Part shown: positions 54,158 to 62,305 of the stretch, in pieces
Position numbering within the stretch: position 1 is the stretch's first letter
Layout: each line of letters starts with the position of its first letter
Assembly (NCBI GenBank): GCA_035519675.1
Contig: DATIWB010000001.1
Coordinates: forward strand, 124,001-188,000
DNA length: 64,000 bases
Direction: 5' to 3'
From: RPRB01 sp035519675
Lineage (GTDB): Bacteria; Myxococcota; Myxococcia; Myxococcales; Myxococcaceae
Translations under genes and position numbers: made by a program
The notes under the pieces: generated by a model
Told to the model about the DNA's origin: nothing
What the model saw: only the letters and a program-made list of their open reading frames with translations
Databases searched by the model: none

Positions 54158-55768
54158 ATGAATCTCCTGAATCTTGCCTGGAAGAGCCCGGGCCATCACG
54201 CGCCGGTGCGGCGCCGATGGTACCGGGTGGTCACGATCCTCACCCTGATCGCCTTCGTCTCTGCCTGCTCGACCTGGGAGGTCGTGCCGCTGACCCAGCT
54301 CGAGTCGGGAAGGACCATCGACCCGAAGACGCGGATCCGGATCACGCGCGCAAGCGGCGAGCGGGTGGTCCTCACGGTCGACTCACTGTCGTTCCCCAAC
54401 GTGACGGGGACCGAGATCGAGGAGGAGAGCTACGACCCGGCCACCGGTGTCCGCGGTACTCGCCCCAAGACGGACGAGGAAGGGAAGCCGTCGGTGATCA
54501 CGGTGGACCTGCGTCAGGTTCAGCAGGTAGAGGTGTGGAGCTTCAGCGGCTGGCGCACGGTCATCCTCGTACTTGGGGTGGTCATCATCATCGCGGGCAT
54601 CGCCGCGCTGGTCGTCGCGCTCACCAAGACGTCCTGTCCGTTCGTCTACGTCGACACCGGAGATGGGCCGAAGCTCGTCGGCGAGTCCTACTCCGGTGCG
54701 ACCTCGCGGGCCGTGCAGCGTGACGACCTGATGCCGCTCCCCTCTCTGGGAGCCCGGGCATCGGTGACCCTTTCCAACGAGGCCCAGGAGGTCCAGTTCA
54801 CGGATCTGGCGGAGCTCGTCCTAGTCGACCGCCGCCCGGAGCAGCGCGCGGTCGCGACCCACGAGGCCGGGCTTCTTCTCCTCGGTCCGCCGTCTCCGTC
54901 GCTGTCGGCCGTGGATCTCGATGGAGCCGACGTCGCGAGCCTCGTCCGCGATCGGGACGCCCGGCTCTGGGTCACGGACCTCTCGGCGGCCTCACACCGG
55001 CGCGATCCGCCGCAGCGCGAGGGTCTCGTGCTGTCGTTCACCCGTCCGGCTGGCGACGCCCCGTTGGCGCTCGAGCTGGACGCAGGAAACACCGCATGGC
55101 TCGACCTGGTCATGGGTCGGTTCTTCGCCCTTTTGGGCGACCGGATCGAGCCATACCTCGATCAGGCCGACCGGCCAGAGGCGCGGGAACCGACGCTCGA
55201 GTGGCGCGAGCGAGAGGGCGTGGATCTACGGGTCGAGGTGGAGAAGGCCGGTCGCTGGGAGCGAGTGGCGGTGGTGCCCACCGTGGGCCCGGTCTCGCTC
55301 CGGCATCTCGCCGTGCCCATGCCTCCTGTCGAGGGTCAGGTGGTCCGGGTCCGTCTGAGCAGCGGCGTGGGCTTCTGGCAGGTGGACCGCGTCGCGCTCG
55401 GCACCGTCCAGTCGGGTGAGGTTCGCTCGGCACGGCTCGCGCCCAGCCGCGCCATCCAGTCGGACGGGACCGACGCCCGAGCGGCCCTTGCGTCCCCCGA
55501 CGGGAAGTACCAGGTCCTGCCCAAGCGCGGCACGTTCGTGACCCTTGACTTCCAGCTCCCGGCTCCGGCCCCTGGACTCGTCCGTGACGCCTTCCTCCGT
55601 ACCTCGGGGTACTACCGCATCATCCAGCCGCCCAGCTCGGAGCTCTCCAAGGGCACGCTGTACCGCCTGCGCGACGAGCCGGGAGCCCTGTCCCGGTTCT
55701 CACTCGACCTCTATCGACGCTACGAGGAGGCAGCGGCCAAGGCGCCGCCGGTGAGCGGACCGCGTTGA
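54158..55768 (+). CDS. large lipoprotein of unknown function with one membrane helix
   Basis: This 536-residue protein has a signal with lipobox FVSAC near residue 37, then a helix at about 130-150 (VILVLGVVIIIAGIAALVVAL), followed by SCPFVYVDTGDGPKLVGESYSGATSRAVQRDDLMPLP, a sequence characteristic of a family I know only as uncharacterised. The rest is beta-rich, with GLLLLGPPSPSLSAVDLDG and a long charged C-terminus. The helix after a lipobox is unusual; it may mean the protein spans a membrane or that the first segment is really a second anchor. Its 3' end abuts the integrase remnant. Confidence 0.6.
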   Translation: MNLLNLAWKSPGHHAPVRRRWYRVVTILTLIAFVSACSTWEVVPLTQLESGRTIDPKTRIRITRASGERVVLTVDSLSFPNVTGTEIEEESYDPATGVRGTRPKTDEEGKPSVITVDLRQVQQVEVWSFSGWRTVILVLGVVIIIAGIAALVVALTKTSCPFVYVDTGDGPKLVGESYSGATSRAVQRDDLMPLPSLGARASVTLSNEAQEVQFTDLAELVLVDRRPEQRAVATHEAGLLLLGPPSPSLSAVDLDGADVASLVRDRDARLWVTDLSAASHRRDPPQREGLVLSFTRPAGDAPLALELDAGNTAWLDLVMGRFFALLGDRIEPYLDQADRPEAREPTLEWREREGVDLRVEVEKAGRWERVAVVPTVGPVSLRHLAVPMPPVEGQVVRVRLSSGVGFWQVDRVALGTVQSGEVRSARLAPSRAIQSDGTDARAALASPDGKYQVLPKRGTFVTLDFQLPAPAPGLVRDAFLRTSGYYRIIQPPSSELSKGTLYRLRDEPGALSRFSLDLYRRYEEAAAKAPPVSGPR

Positions 55769-55769
55769 T

Positions 55770-55892
55770 CGGCCTACCGGAGACCCGCGCTCTAGGACTT
55801 CGATGGCCTTCCGCTTGAACTCCGACGCCAGGTGGATGTACCGCATCGTCGTGCTCAGCGACTTGTGGCCCATCCCGTTCATCGCCGGTCCG
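55770..55892 (-). pseudogene. C-terminal remnant of a tyrosine recombinase/integrase
   Basis: On the minus strand the sequence reads GMGHKSLSTTMRYIHLASEFKRKAIEVLERG, the C-terminal catalytic signature of phage-type integrases: the His of GHKSLSTT and the nucleophile Tyr of MRYIHL. Nothing upstream in the same frame is integrase-like: the hydrolase gene begins at exactly this point on the opposite strand. About 40 codons remain, so the gene is dead. Loci next to ssrA commonly carry such integrases, and the tmRNA gene lies 4.3 kb to the right. Confidence 0.75.
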
Positions 55893-56753
55893 ATGCCAAA
55901 GCCGCACGCGCTGATCTCGGCATCGCTCTTTCTCGCGTCCGCGCTCGCCAGGGCGGAGTCCCCAGCACCGGGCGGGTCTGAGACTGTCGTCATCCACAAC
56001 GGTCCCATTGCGCTCCATGCGCTTGTGTTTCGCCCGCAGGGCTCGGAACCGTTCCCCGCCATCTTGCTCAATCACGGCAGTGGCCGGACGGCGGAAGATC
56101 TGAAACGGCTCGGACCCTACGAGGGGAATCCCGAGAAACTCGGACCGCTCTTCGCCCGTCATGGCTACGTGTTCCTCTATCCATTCCGGCGCGGTGTCGG
56201 GCCTTCCACCGACCAAGGGCCCAGCGCCTTCGATCTGATGAACAGAGAATCAGCCGCACACGGGCAGGACGCCCGCAACGCGCTGCAGTTGGGGTTGTTG
56301 GAAGGCCGGGAAATGAGGGACGCCCTCGCGGCGCTCAACTTCTTACGTGTGCTCCCTGGGGTGAGTGCGCGCAACATCGGCGTGATCGGCCACTCGTTTG
56401 GAGGCTCGCTCACCGTACTCATGGCGGAGCGAGAACCTGACCTGCGCGCAATCGTGCTCTTCTCTGCAGCGGGCTACAGCTTCGACCGCTCTCCGGAATT
56501 GCGCCAGCGACTCCTGGCCGCGCTTCCCCGAATCGCTGCGCCGATCTTCTTCATTTACGCGGAGAATGACTATTCACTTTCGTCCGGCAAAGCGCTGGAC
56601 CTGAGACTCGAGCAACTCGGCAAGACGCACCGATTGAAGATCTACCCACCCATCGGGCACACCGTGAACGACGGGCACGACTTCCTCCATCTCGGCATGA
56701 GCACTTGGGAACCCGATGTGTTTGCCTTTCTGGACAAGCACGTGCGGAACTGA
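55893..56753 (+). CDS. secreted alpha/beta hydrolase (dienelactone hydrolase-like)
   Basis: This protein of about 286 residues has a signal peptide (PHALISASLFLASALARAES). The hydrolase fold has AILLNHGSG (oxyanion), IGVIGHSFGGSLTVL with the nucleophile Ser near residue 168, YAENDYSL with the acid Asp near 232 and IGHTVNDGHDF with the catalytic His near 262. The GC content and codon mix look lower than in the neighbours. The start ATG at 55893 is placed immediately against the integrase remnant, so upstream frames would be built from antisense integrase. It probably entered with the mobile element. Confidence 0.8.
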   Translation: MPKPHALISASLFLASALARAESPAPGGSETVVIHNGPIALHALVFRPQGSEPFPAILLNHGSGRTAEDLKRLGPYEGNPEKLGPLFARHGYVFLYPFRRGVGPSTDQGPSAFDLMNRESAAHGQDARNALQLGLLEGREMRDALAALNFLRVLPGVSARNIGVIGHSFGGSLTVLMAEREPDLRAIVLFSAAGYSFDRSPELRQRLLAALPRIAAPIFFIYAENDYSLSSGKALDLRLEQLGKTHRLKIYPPIGHTVNDGHDFLHLGMSTWEPDVFAFLDKHVRN

Positions 56754-56853
56754 TGCCCAACTCCCTGGCGTTGCCGTTCGGGGCGAGTCCTGCCGCGTAG
56801 CGAATGGATAGCGATTGCCGCCCCAAATGCGCGGCAACCGCTCGACTTCGTTG

Positions 56854-56873
56854 TGGAGGCGGCGGGAATCGAA
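56854..56873. repeat. 20-bp copy of the tmRNA 3' end (attachment-site-like)
   Basis: These 20 bases are identical to 60178-60197, the T-arm and acceptor end of the tmRNA gene, in the same orientation. Loose similarity continues for about 20 more bases (shared GAAGCCT). Integrative elements that target ssrA leave such a duplication. The two copies flank 56874-60177, which holds a kelch gene, a metalloprotease-like gene and IS and Uma2 fragments. Confidence 0.55.
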
Positions 56874-56904
56874 GCCGTGCTGGCGAAGCCTCTTCGGTGA
56901 GCAC

Positions 56905-57068
56905 GTGCGCGCAGAAGCCCGCAACAGCGCCCGGTTGCTGGCCCCAGAGCGCGCACGGGCACGCGTTCGGCGGCACCACGTGTAGTACGGAAGTAGCGGC
57001 CCCTGGCGAGGCCGACTCGGTGAGCACGGCACTTGCGGAGGTGCCCGGTGGCGGGCGCTGCGGAGCCC
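56905..57068 (+). repeat. dispersed ~165-bp repeat, copy B
   Basis: This copy is about 90% identical to 50931-51098 in the same orientation. It begins 32 bases after the tmRNA-end-like 20-mer. The remaining sequence from 56754 to 57206, between the hydrolase and kelch genes, contains no gene I can support; several frames are open in both repeats but none has a start with a ribosome site. The repeats flank a 6-kb segment that includes the radical SAM and GT1 genes. Confidence 0.7.
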
Positions 57069-57206
57069 GGGCGGCTGTGCTGGCGGGAGTCGCCTGCGTC
57101 TGGATCGGTGACGGCCCGGAGAGACTGCCCCGGCATCAGAGCAGACGAATGGCGCCGCAGACCCGGAACGAACTGAGTCGTTGGACAGCAGAAGCGGGGG
57201 GCGAAG

Positions 57207-58445
57207 TCAGGGCTGGCTTGCCGGTGGCGTCCACCGCTGAGCTGCGTTGATCGCCTTGAAAAATCCAGCCGGGTACTCAATGAAGCCGCCGGTGAGGAGC
57301 ACCTCTCCTGACGGCAATACGACTGCGGCTGCACCTCCAAGGAGATAGTGCGGCATCAGGCCGGCGGAGGCCCACGTCTCGTGCTCGGGATCGAAGATCT
57401 CCGCCTCCGGGGCTCGATAATAGTCGGCGGTACCTCCATCGGTCGGACGCCACACGTCGTTGCCCCCCGCCAGCATCACCTTGCCCCCGATGGCAACCGG
57501 CGAGGCCGCGAGGCGTGGATGGAGCATCGACGTCGTCGGTTCCCAGACCTCCTCCTCATGGTGGTACCGCCAGGCCAGCGGAACTGGCTCCTGCGTACAG
57601 ACGGGGACCTGATTCACGCAGCCGCCCGCCCGGAGCACGTCGCCGCCCGGAAGCCCGGCAACCGCGCTCCACACTCGCGGGACGGGGAACTTGCCCACCT
57701 CGCGCCACGTCCCGGACGAGGGCTGGTAGAGCTGGGTGGTGAGGTTGATGTCGGCCCCGCTGCCCACCGCTCGATATCCGCCCACGGAGAGGATCTCTCC
57801 GGAGGGCAGCGGGACCAAGTCTTCGAGCCACGCGCCGGCCGGCATGCTCCCGGTGCTCTCGGTGAGTCTGGTGGTTGGATCGAGCAGCTCCGATTCGGTG
57901 CCGAAGGGTCCCATCGCATTCTCGGCGCTTCCGGCCGCGAGGACCCGCCCGTCCGGAAGCAGGGTGATGGCTCCGGGGGGATGGGTGAAGGTTCCCGCGG
58001 ACGACCATGAGTTCGTCCTCGGGTCATAGATCTCGGCCGTTCGCTCCGGAATGCCGATGATCCAGGTCCCATGCCTCTGCGTGAACTCGAGACCTCGGCA
58101 GCCTCCCCCGACGAGCACGCGCCCATCCCGGAGCAGAAAGGCCTGGTGCAGGTTCCGCGGTGTTGTCATCTCAGGAAGGAGCTTCCACGAGTTGCTCGCT
58201 GGGTCGTAGAGTTCCGCGGAGGGGAGCGCGTCCAAGACGGGGACATCGCTTACCGGGAGGGTGAGGATTCCACCCGTCACCAAGACGCGCCCGTCCGACA
58301 GCATAGTCGCCGTGTGGAAGAACCGCGCCTCGTGCATTGACGCAACGGAGCGCCAGGGCGTGGCGGTCGGAGCCGGCACTGGTGTCCCGCAGGCAAAGAG
58401 CCCGAGCACTGCGAGGATTCGAGGGGTAGTCCCGACCAGTTGCAT
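57207..58445 (-). CDS. kelch / galactose-oxidase-like repeat lipoprotein
   Basis: This 412-residue protein has a lipoprotein-like signal (RILAVLGLFAC, Cys near residue 19) and repeated kelch blades with the pattern LxDGRVLVTGG...ELYDPASNSW: FHTATMLSDGRVLVTGGI, HQAFLLRDGRVLVGGG, ITLLPDGRVLAAGS, LVPLPSGEILSVGGY, AVAGLPGGDVLRAGG, AAAVVLPSGEVLLTGGF. It forms a beta-propeller of about six blades and is surface exposed. No copper ligands of galactose oxidase are evident, so it is probably a binding protein. A decayed relative is at 50465-50840. Confidence 0.8.
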   Translation of the reverse strand: MQLVGTTPRILAVLGLFACGTPVPAPTATPWRSVASMHEARFFHTATMLSDGRVLVTGGILTLPVSDVPVLDALPSAELYDPASNSWKLLPEMTTPRNLHQAFLLRDGRVLVGGGCRGLEFTQRHGTWIIGIPERTAEIYDPRTNSWSSAGTFTHPPGAITLLPDGRVLAAGSAENAMGPFGTESELLDPTTRLTESTGSMPAGAWLEDLVPLPSGEILSVGGYRAVGSGADINLTTQLYQPSSGTWREVGKFPVPRVWSAVAGLPGGDVLRAGGCVNQVPVCTQEPVPLAWRYHHEEEVWEPTTSMLHPRLAASPVAIGGKVMLAGGNDVWRPTDGGTADYYRAPEAEIFDPEHETWASAGLMPHYLLGGAAAVVLPSGEVLLTGGFIEYPAGFFKAINAAQRWTPPASQP

Positions 58446-58461
58446 CCTTCGCCTCCCGTCC

Positions 58462-58917
58462 TCAGCCGGAGGGCGCCGGGTCGTGGTAGTTCACTCGCGC
58501 GCGCTCGGAGCAGGCATCGGCTTCGAACTCCTCGGTGTACCCACAGGCATGACACAGCTCATGCGCCAGTGTGGAGATCTCACCGGGAATCACCCAGGCG
58601 GCACCGTAGAGTAACTCGATGCGAGGAGGTGGACCGAGCCAGGTGCAACCTTTGGCCGGCCCCGCTCCAGGCCGGCAGTCCAGGATCCACTTGATGGTCC
58701 AGGTGATCGACCCGCCTTGGCGAAGTGCGCTGCACTCGGGAAGAGAAGCGACTGCATCGATCACCACCAGGGTCTGCTCGTGCAGCAATCCTGACGACTC
58801 GGAATCAATCCAGAGATCGGAAGCTTTCGAACAGTCGATGGAGCTCAGCAATGCCAGGCCGACCACGAACGCGAAGCGCGGAAGGAGGATCGGGCGCCGA
58901 TCCCAACCGCGAACCAT
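58462..58917 (-). CDS. lipoprotein with HExxH metallopeptidase motif
   Basis: This protein of about 151 residues starts at the ATG at 58917, with GGAGACGA immediately upstream. It has a lipoprotein signal (FAFVVGLALLSSIDC) and near its C-terminus the zinc motif H-E-L-C-H in TLAHELCHACGYTEEFEADACSE, with a third ligand candidate in the following Glu/His-rich segment. Paired Cys suggest disulfides. It may be a small surface metalloprotease, or a non-catalytic relative. The family is not named. It follows the kelch gene by direction and may belong to the same mobile segment. Confidence 0.6.
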   Translation of the reverse strand: MVRGWDRRPILLPRFAFVVGLALLSSIDCSKASDLWIDSESSGLLHEQTLVVIDAVASLPECSALRQGGSITWTIKWILDCRPGAGPAKGCTWLGPPPRIELLYGAAWVIPGEISTLAHELCHACGYTEEFEADACSERARVNYHDPAPSG

Positions 58918-59489
58918 TCGTCTCCAGCACGTCCCGTGGGCGAGTTTAGTCATCACGTCCGAGGCTCCCCGCCTACAGGTTGCCGCCCGGACAGCCGCAG
59001 CCAAGCCTTTCTGAAATTTCTTGCATCTTTCGTGCTTGAAACTGCCGCGATCTCCGGAGCGCCGGGAGGCAGCGCAGTGCGTGTTCATGTGGGAAGGCGG
59101 AGTGAGAGCAGCAGCAAGTCAAAGACGAAAGGGCAGAGTGGGAGAGGCCGGCTCTGGACGGCCTTCCGACGGACGCAGGTGGCCGTCCTAACTTCGTGAA
59201 CAACGTGACGAACGGGAGCGCATCGAGCGTTTGGAGCATTCCTCGGCCCGCAACGCCTGCGCTGAGCCCGGAGGGCAGTGCACGGGCTGCGCCCCCCGAC
59301 TCTCCTCCGCGTCGCACGTCGGCGGAGTGCATCGGGGGAGCCAAGGTTGGCTGGACCGGAGTCGGCTTGATCCGATCTCGTGGACAGTCTGACTACGCCA
59401 CTGCCCTCTCGTGACCGTCTCCCAAACCTGTACGGAAGTCGACTTGAGGATTTCGCTCGGTTGAGCCTTGCTGGAGAGGAAGGACGCCG
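58918..59489. other. region without a recognised gene
   Basis: This is 572 bases between the metallopeptidase-like gene and the IS3 orfA fragment. Short frames exist on both strands but are Ser/Arg-rich with no motif. Lower GC and the adjacent IS remnant suggest disturbed DNA. I see no RNA gene. Part of the left end of the IS element may lie here; its terminal repeat was not identified. Confidence 0.35.
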
Positions 59490-59650
59490 ATGCGCAAATC
59501 GCGATTCACCGAAGAGCAGATCGCCTACGCCATCCGCCAGGTCGACCAGGGGACGCCGGCGGCTGAGCTGTGCCGGAAGATGGGGATCAGCGAGCGCCCC
59601 TTCTACACCTGGAAGAAGAAGTACGCCGGGATGCGGACCATCGAGCCGGG
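59490..59650 (+). mobile_element. IS3-family OrfA fragment
   Basis: About 54 codons of the IS3/IS407-type OrfA survive: MRKSRFTEEQIAYAIRQVDQGTPAAELCRKMGISERPFYTWKKKYAGM, the N-terminal helix-turn-helix. After this point the sequence stops matching and the frame ends at 59720. The start has AGGAAGGACG before the ATG. The DNA just after (TCTCGGAAAGTGTCCACCGG) looks like an IS3 end, so orfB and most of orfA were probably deleted internally. Confidence 0.75.
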
Positions 59651-59783
59651 GGGAGGTCAGACACAGTATCCGCCTCTCGGAAAGTGTCCACCGGACCGGA
59701 TCAAGCCCACAGCACCGTAGAGAGGAATCCCCCAGCCCCTCCCCGTTCTCTCCAAAGCAGCAGGACGAGCCCGTCGTGTCCGT

Positions 59784-60140
59784 TCAGCCCTCGCGTCCGG
59801 ACACCCGCCGCCACAGGAGGCTCAGATCCACGGGCACCTCCAACGGTGGCAGCTGCACCGTCGCCGTGCCCGCGTGCGTGTCCAGGCTCTGCGGCCCGAG
59901 GACGTGCAGCTGCTTCGTGGAGGGGTCGAGCATCCAGACATGCTCGACGCCGTGCCGGAAGTACGCCGGGGCCTTCCGTTCCCAGTCGTGCTCGCGCGTG
60001 ACGGACGAGAGAACCTCGCAGACCCACACGGGAGCGGTTCCCCATGAACCCGTCCTCGCGGATGGGCAGGTAGGGCAGCTGCCAGGCGGCGAGGTCCGGG
60101 ACGAGGGCGTCGGGCTCGAGGCGCAGCTCGGGTGACCGAC
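59784..60140 (-). pseudogene. Uma2-family restriction-endonuclease-fold gene, truncated and frameshifted
   Basis: The minus strand reads ELRLEPDALVPDLAAWQLPYLPIREDGFMG and then, in the next frame, GTAPVWVCEVLSSVTREHDWERKAPAYFRHGVEHVWMLDPSTKQLHVL, matching Uma2 (DUF820) proteins. The PD-(D/E)xK-like residues remain: Asp in VPDLAAW, Glu in VCEVLSS and Lys in ERKAPAY. One extra base (the doubled T at 60038-60039) breaks the frame. The 5' part, including the start, is missing. It lies just 3' of the tmRNA gene. Confidence 0.75.
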
Positions 60141-60177
60141 CTCGAGCAGTTTCGAGGGTTCACCCGAAGAACAGCCA

Positions 60178-60197
60178 TGGAGGCGGCGGGAATCGAA
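60178..60197. repeat. tmRNA 3'-end segment duplicated at 56854-56873
   Basis: The last 20 bases of the tmRNA gene occur a second time, 3.3 kb to the left, in the same orientation. This is the usual site for integration of ssrA-targeting elements. Confidence 0.55.
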
Positions 60198-60539
60198 CCC
60201 GCGTCCGGAAGCCTTCCGCCCTGAGACCCTACGTGCGTAGTCCGCGATTTCTAGTCGGGCGGAGGACGGGCACGGACGCCCTTCCAACCACCCCATCCCG
60301 GAACACTCTCGCCGTCCAGGGTCCGGGCCCTCCCGGACGGCCAGCCCGCATTCTGACGGTCATCCCCGAGCCCACGGGCCGAGACCCGGATGACCGCGCA
60401 CTAGGACTGTTTAAGCAGCCAGCGCGAGCTCAACGTTGTCGTTGGCTTTTGTGTCGTTGCCTTCGTGATTTACGAGTGACAGGCCCACTCGGCACGCGTC
60501 CAAGGGCTTCTGTGCCCCCGTCGAAACCAGGGCGCCCCC
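60178..60539 (-). ncRNA. ssrA: transfer-messenger RNA (tmRNA)
   Basis: The 5' end begins GGGGGCGCC and pairs with the 3' GGCGCCTCC-type acceptor; the T-arm reads CGGGTTCGATTCCCG and the 5' tRNA-like part has TGGTTTCGACGGGGG. The reading frame for the degradation tag is at 60411-60446: GCC start then NDNVELALAA and a TAA stop, giving tag ANDNVELALAA. Length is about 362 nucleotides, normal. The CCA end is not encoded (the next bases are TGG). A plausible promoter lies upstream on the minus strand. This gene serves as the integration point for the decayed element to its left. Confidence 0.93.
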
Positions 60540-60552
60540 TTCAGCACCACTC

Positions 60553-60580
60553 ACACTAACCGCTCGCCCGCCGGGGTCAA
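60553..60580 (-). promoter_or_regulatory. probable promoter of the tmRNA gene
   Basis: On the minus strand TTGACC (-35 like, 60575-60580) and TAGTGT (-10 like, 60553-60558) are spaced by 16 bases. The -10 lies 13 bases before the mature 5' end, leaving a short leader for RNase P removal. Confidence 0.45.
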
Positions 60581-60661
60581 CCGGAGGTGGGTGTGACGCC
60601 CACCTCGCAAGTGGCCGTTTTTTCCGGAAGTGCGCCGAGTTGCGGTAACCCTTGGTCCTGG

Positions 60662-62284
60662 ATGAGGGGCGCCGCGCTCACGGCCGGTCTCGTCGCTACC
60701 CTGGTGGCGGCGCCCGCGGCTGCCCAGCTTCCCGACCCCTACGTTCGCGGGTTCGACGCCGTTCCGCAGAAGGCCACGCCGCTGTCGTCGTCGGCGTTCG
60801 TCGTCGAGGGCGCGCGCGCTGCCCCGGCCGGCAGCTGGCACGGCGAGCTGCTGTTCGACTGGAACGTGCAGATCCTCGCCTACCGGGACGGCGATCAGAA
60901 GAAGGGCAACTTCATCCCCTGGCGAGTGGACGGACACCTGCTCGGCGCGTGGACCGTGCTGCCGTTCCTGGAGCTCGGAGGCGACCTCCAGGTCACCTTC
61001 GCCCAGGGAGACAACTTCCAGGCGATCGCCAGCGAGCTGCAGCTCGGCGGCCCGGCGTTCACCAGCGTCTCCGGCGGGCTCGGGGATCTCCGGTTGGTCC
61101 CGCGCCTCTTCACCCCGGCGAGCTGGAAGTTGCCGATCGACCTCGCCCTCGTCCCCGAGCTGCGCTTTCCCACCGGCAGCGCGGACAGCTTCCTCGGCGG
61201 CCGGGACTTCATCTTCGCCCCGCGCGCCAACCTCGAGGCCGCCCTCGGGCCGGTGCGCCTCCTTCTCAACCTCGGACTCCGCTACCGGAGCACGGCGAGG
61301 TACCTCCAGCTGATCGTCGAGAACGAGCTGACCGGCGGCGGCGCGGTCGTCTGGACCCTGCCCACCGGCAACGTCTTCCGGCGTCCCGAGCTCATCGCCG
61401 AGACCACCTTCTCCACCCCGCTCTCTCAGCCGTTCGCCGGAAACGTGGGCACCAGCAGCGCCTCGGCGAGCACGCCCTGGGAGTTCCTGATCGGGGCGCG
61501 GACGGTGTTCGGCAAGCACTGGGGCGGGGAGATCGCCATGGGGCGTGGGTTCTCCACCACCGCCGGCTACGGCCGCGAGGCGTTCCGGATGCTCGCCTCG
61601 GTGCGCTTCGAGTTCGAGCCCGAGCCTCCGAAGAAGGACCGCGACCACGACGGGGTCCCGGACGAGCTCGACCGCTGCCCGGACGAGCCCGGCGACGGAC
61701 CCGACGGCTGCCCCGACCTAGACTGGGACAAGGACGGCATCCCCAACGTCGACGACCGCTGCCCGCGCGAGCCGGGCACCCGCGAGCTCGATGGCTGCCC
61801 CGACCGGGACCTGGACGGCATCCCCGACCCCGAGGACAAGTGCCCTGACCAGCCGGGGCCCGCGGAGAACGACGGGTGCCCGGTGGCCGGTCCGCTGGTC
61901 ACGCTCGAGTCCGACCGGGTCCGGCTCAACGGCAGCGTCCACTTCGACACCGACAAGGCGATCATCAAGCCCGAGTCGTTCCCGCTCCTCGACGAGGTGG
62001 TGGGAGTGCTCACCAAGAACCCGCAGCTGAAGCACGTCCGGGTGGAGGGCCACACCGACAACCGGGGAACCGCGCCCTACAACCTCGACCTCTCCCGCCG
62101 GCGCGCGGCGTCGGTGGTCGAGTACCTCGTCGAGCACGGCATCGCTCGAAAGCGTCTGGTGAGCGCCGGGTACGGATTCGAGCGCCCCATCGCCGACAAC
62201 AGCACCGCGCTGGGCCGGGCCAAGAACCGGCGGGTCGAGTTCCGGCTGCTCGAGGATGAGGCCACCGGCAAGCCGTCGAAGTGA
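60662..62284 (+). CDS. OmpA-family protein with TSP3 repeats
   Basis: This protein of about 540 residues has a signal peptide (ALTAGLVATLVAAPAAAQ). The first 320 residues form a beta-barrel-like domain (GELLFDWNVQILAYR, LLGAWTVLPFLELGGDLQVTF, GRDFIFAPRANLEAALGPVRLLLNLGLRYRS). Then come Asp-rich thrombospondin type 3 calcium repeats (DRDHDGVPDELDRCPDEPGD, DWDKDGIPNVDDRCPREPG, DRDLDGIPDPEDKCPDQPG, about 330-405). The OmpA domain follows, with GSVHFDTDKAIIKPESFPLLDEVV and VRVEGHTDNRGTAPYNLDLSRRRAASVVEYL, the peptidoglycan-binding part. It anchors the outer membrane to the cell wall. The ATG at 60662 gives the signal peptide. Confidence 0.88.
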   Translation: MRGAALTAGLVATLVAAPAAAQLPDPYVRGFDAVPQKATPLSSSAFVVEGARAAPAGSWHGELLFDWNVQILAYRDGDQKKGNFIPWRVDGHLLGAWTVLPFLELGGDLQVTFAQGDNFQAIASELQLGGPAFTSVSGGLGDLRLVPRLFTPASWKLPIDLALVPELRFPTGSADSFLGGRDFIFAPRANLEAALGPVRLLLNLGLRYRSTARYLQLIVENELTGGGAVVWTLPTGNVFRRPELIAETTFSTPLSQPFAGNVGTSSASASTPWEFLIGARTVFGKHWGGEIAMGRGFSTTAGYGREAFRMLASVRFEFEPEPPKKDRDHDGVPDELDRCPDEPGDGPDGCPDLDWDKDGIPNVDDRCPREPGTRELDGCPDRDLDGIPDPEDKCPDQPGPAENDGCPVAGPLVTLESDRVRLNGSVHFDTDKAIIKPESFPLLDEVVGVLTKNPQLKHVRVEGHTDNRGTAPYNLDLSRRRAASVVEYLVEHGIARKRLVSAGYGFERPIADNSTALGRAKNRRVEFRLLEDEATGKPSK

Positions 62285-62305
62285 TGCTGCCCCTGGAGGT
62301 CTCCC

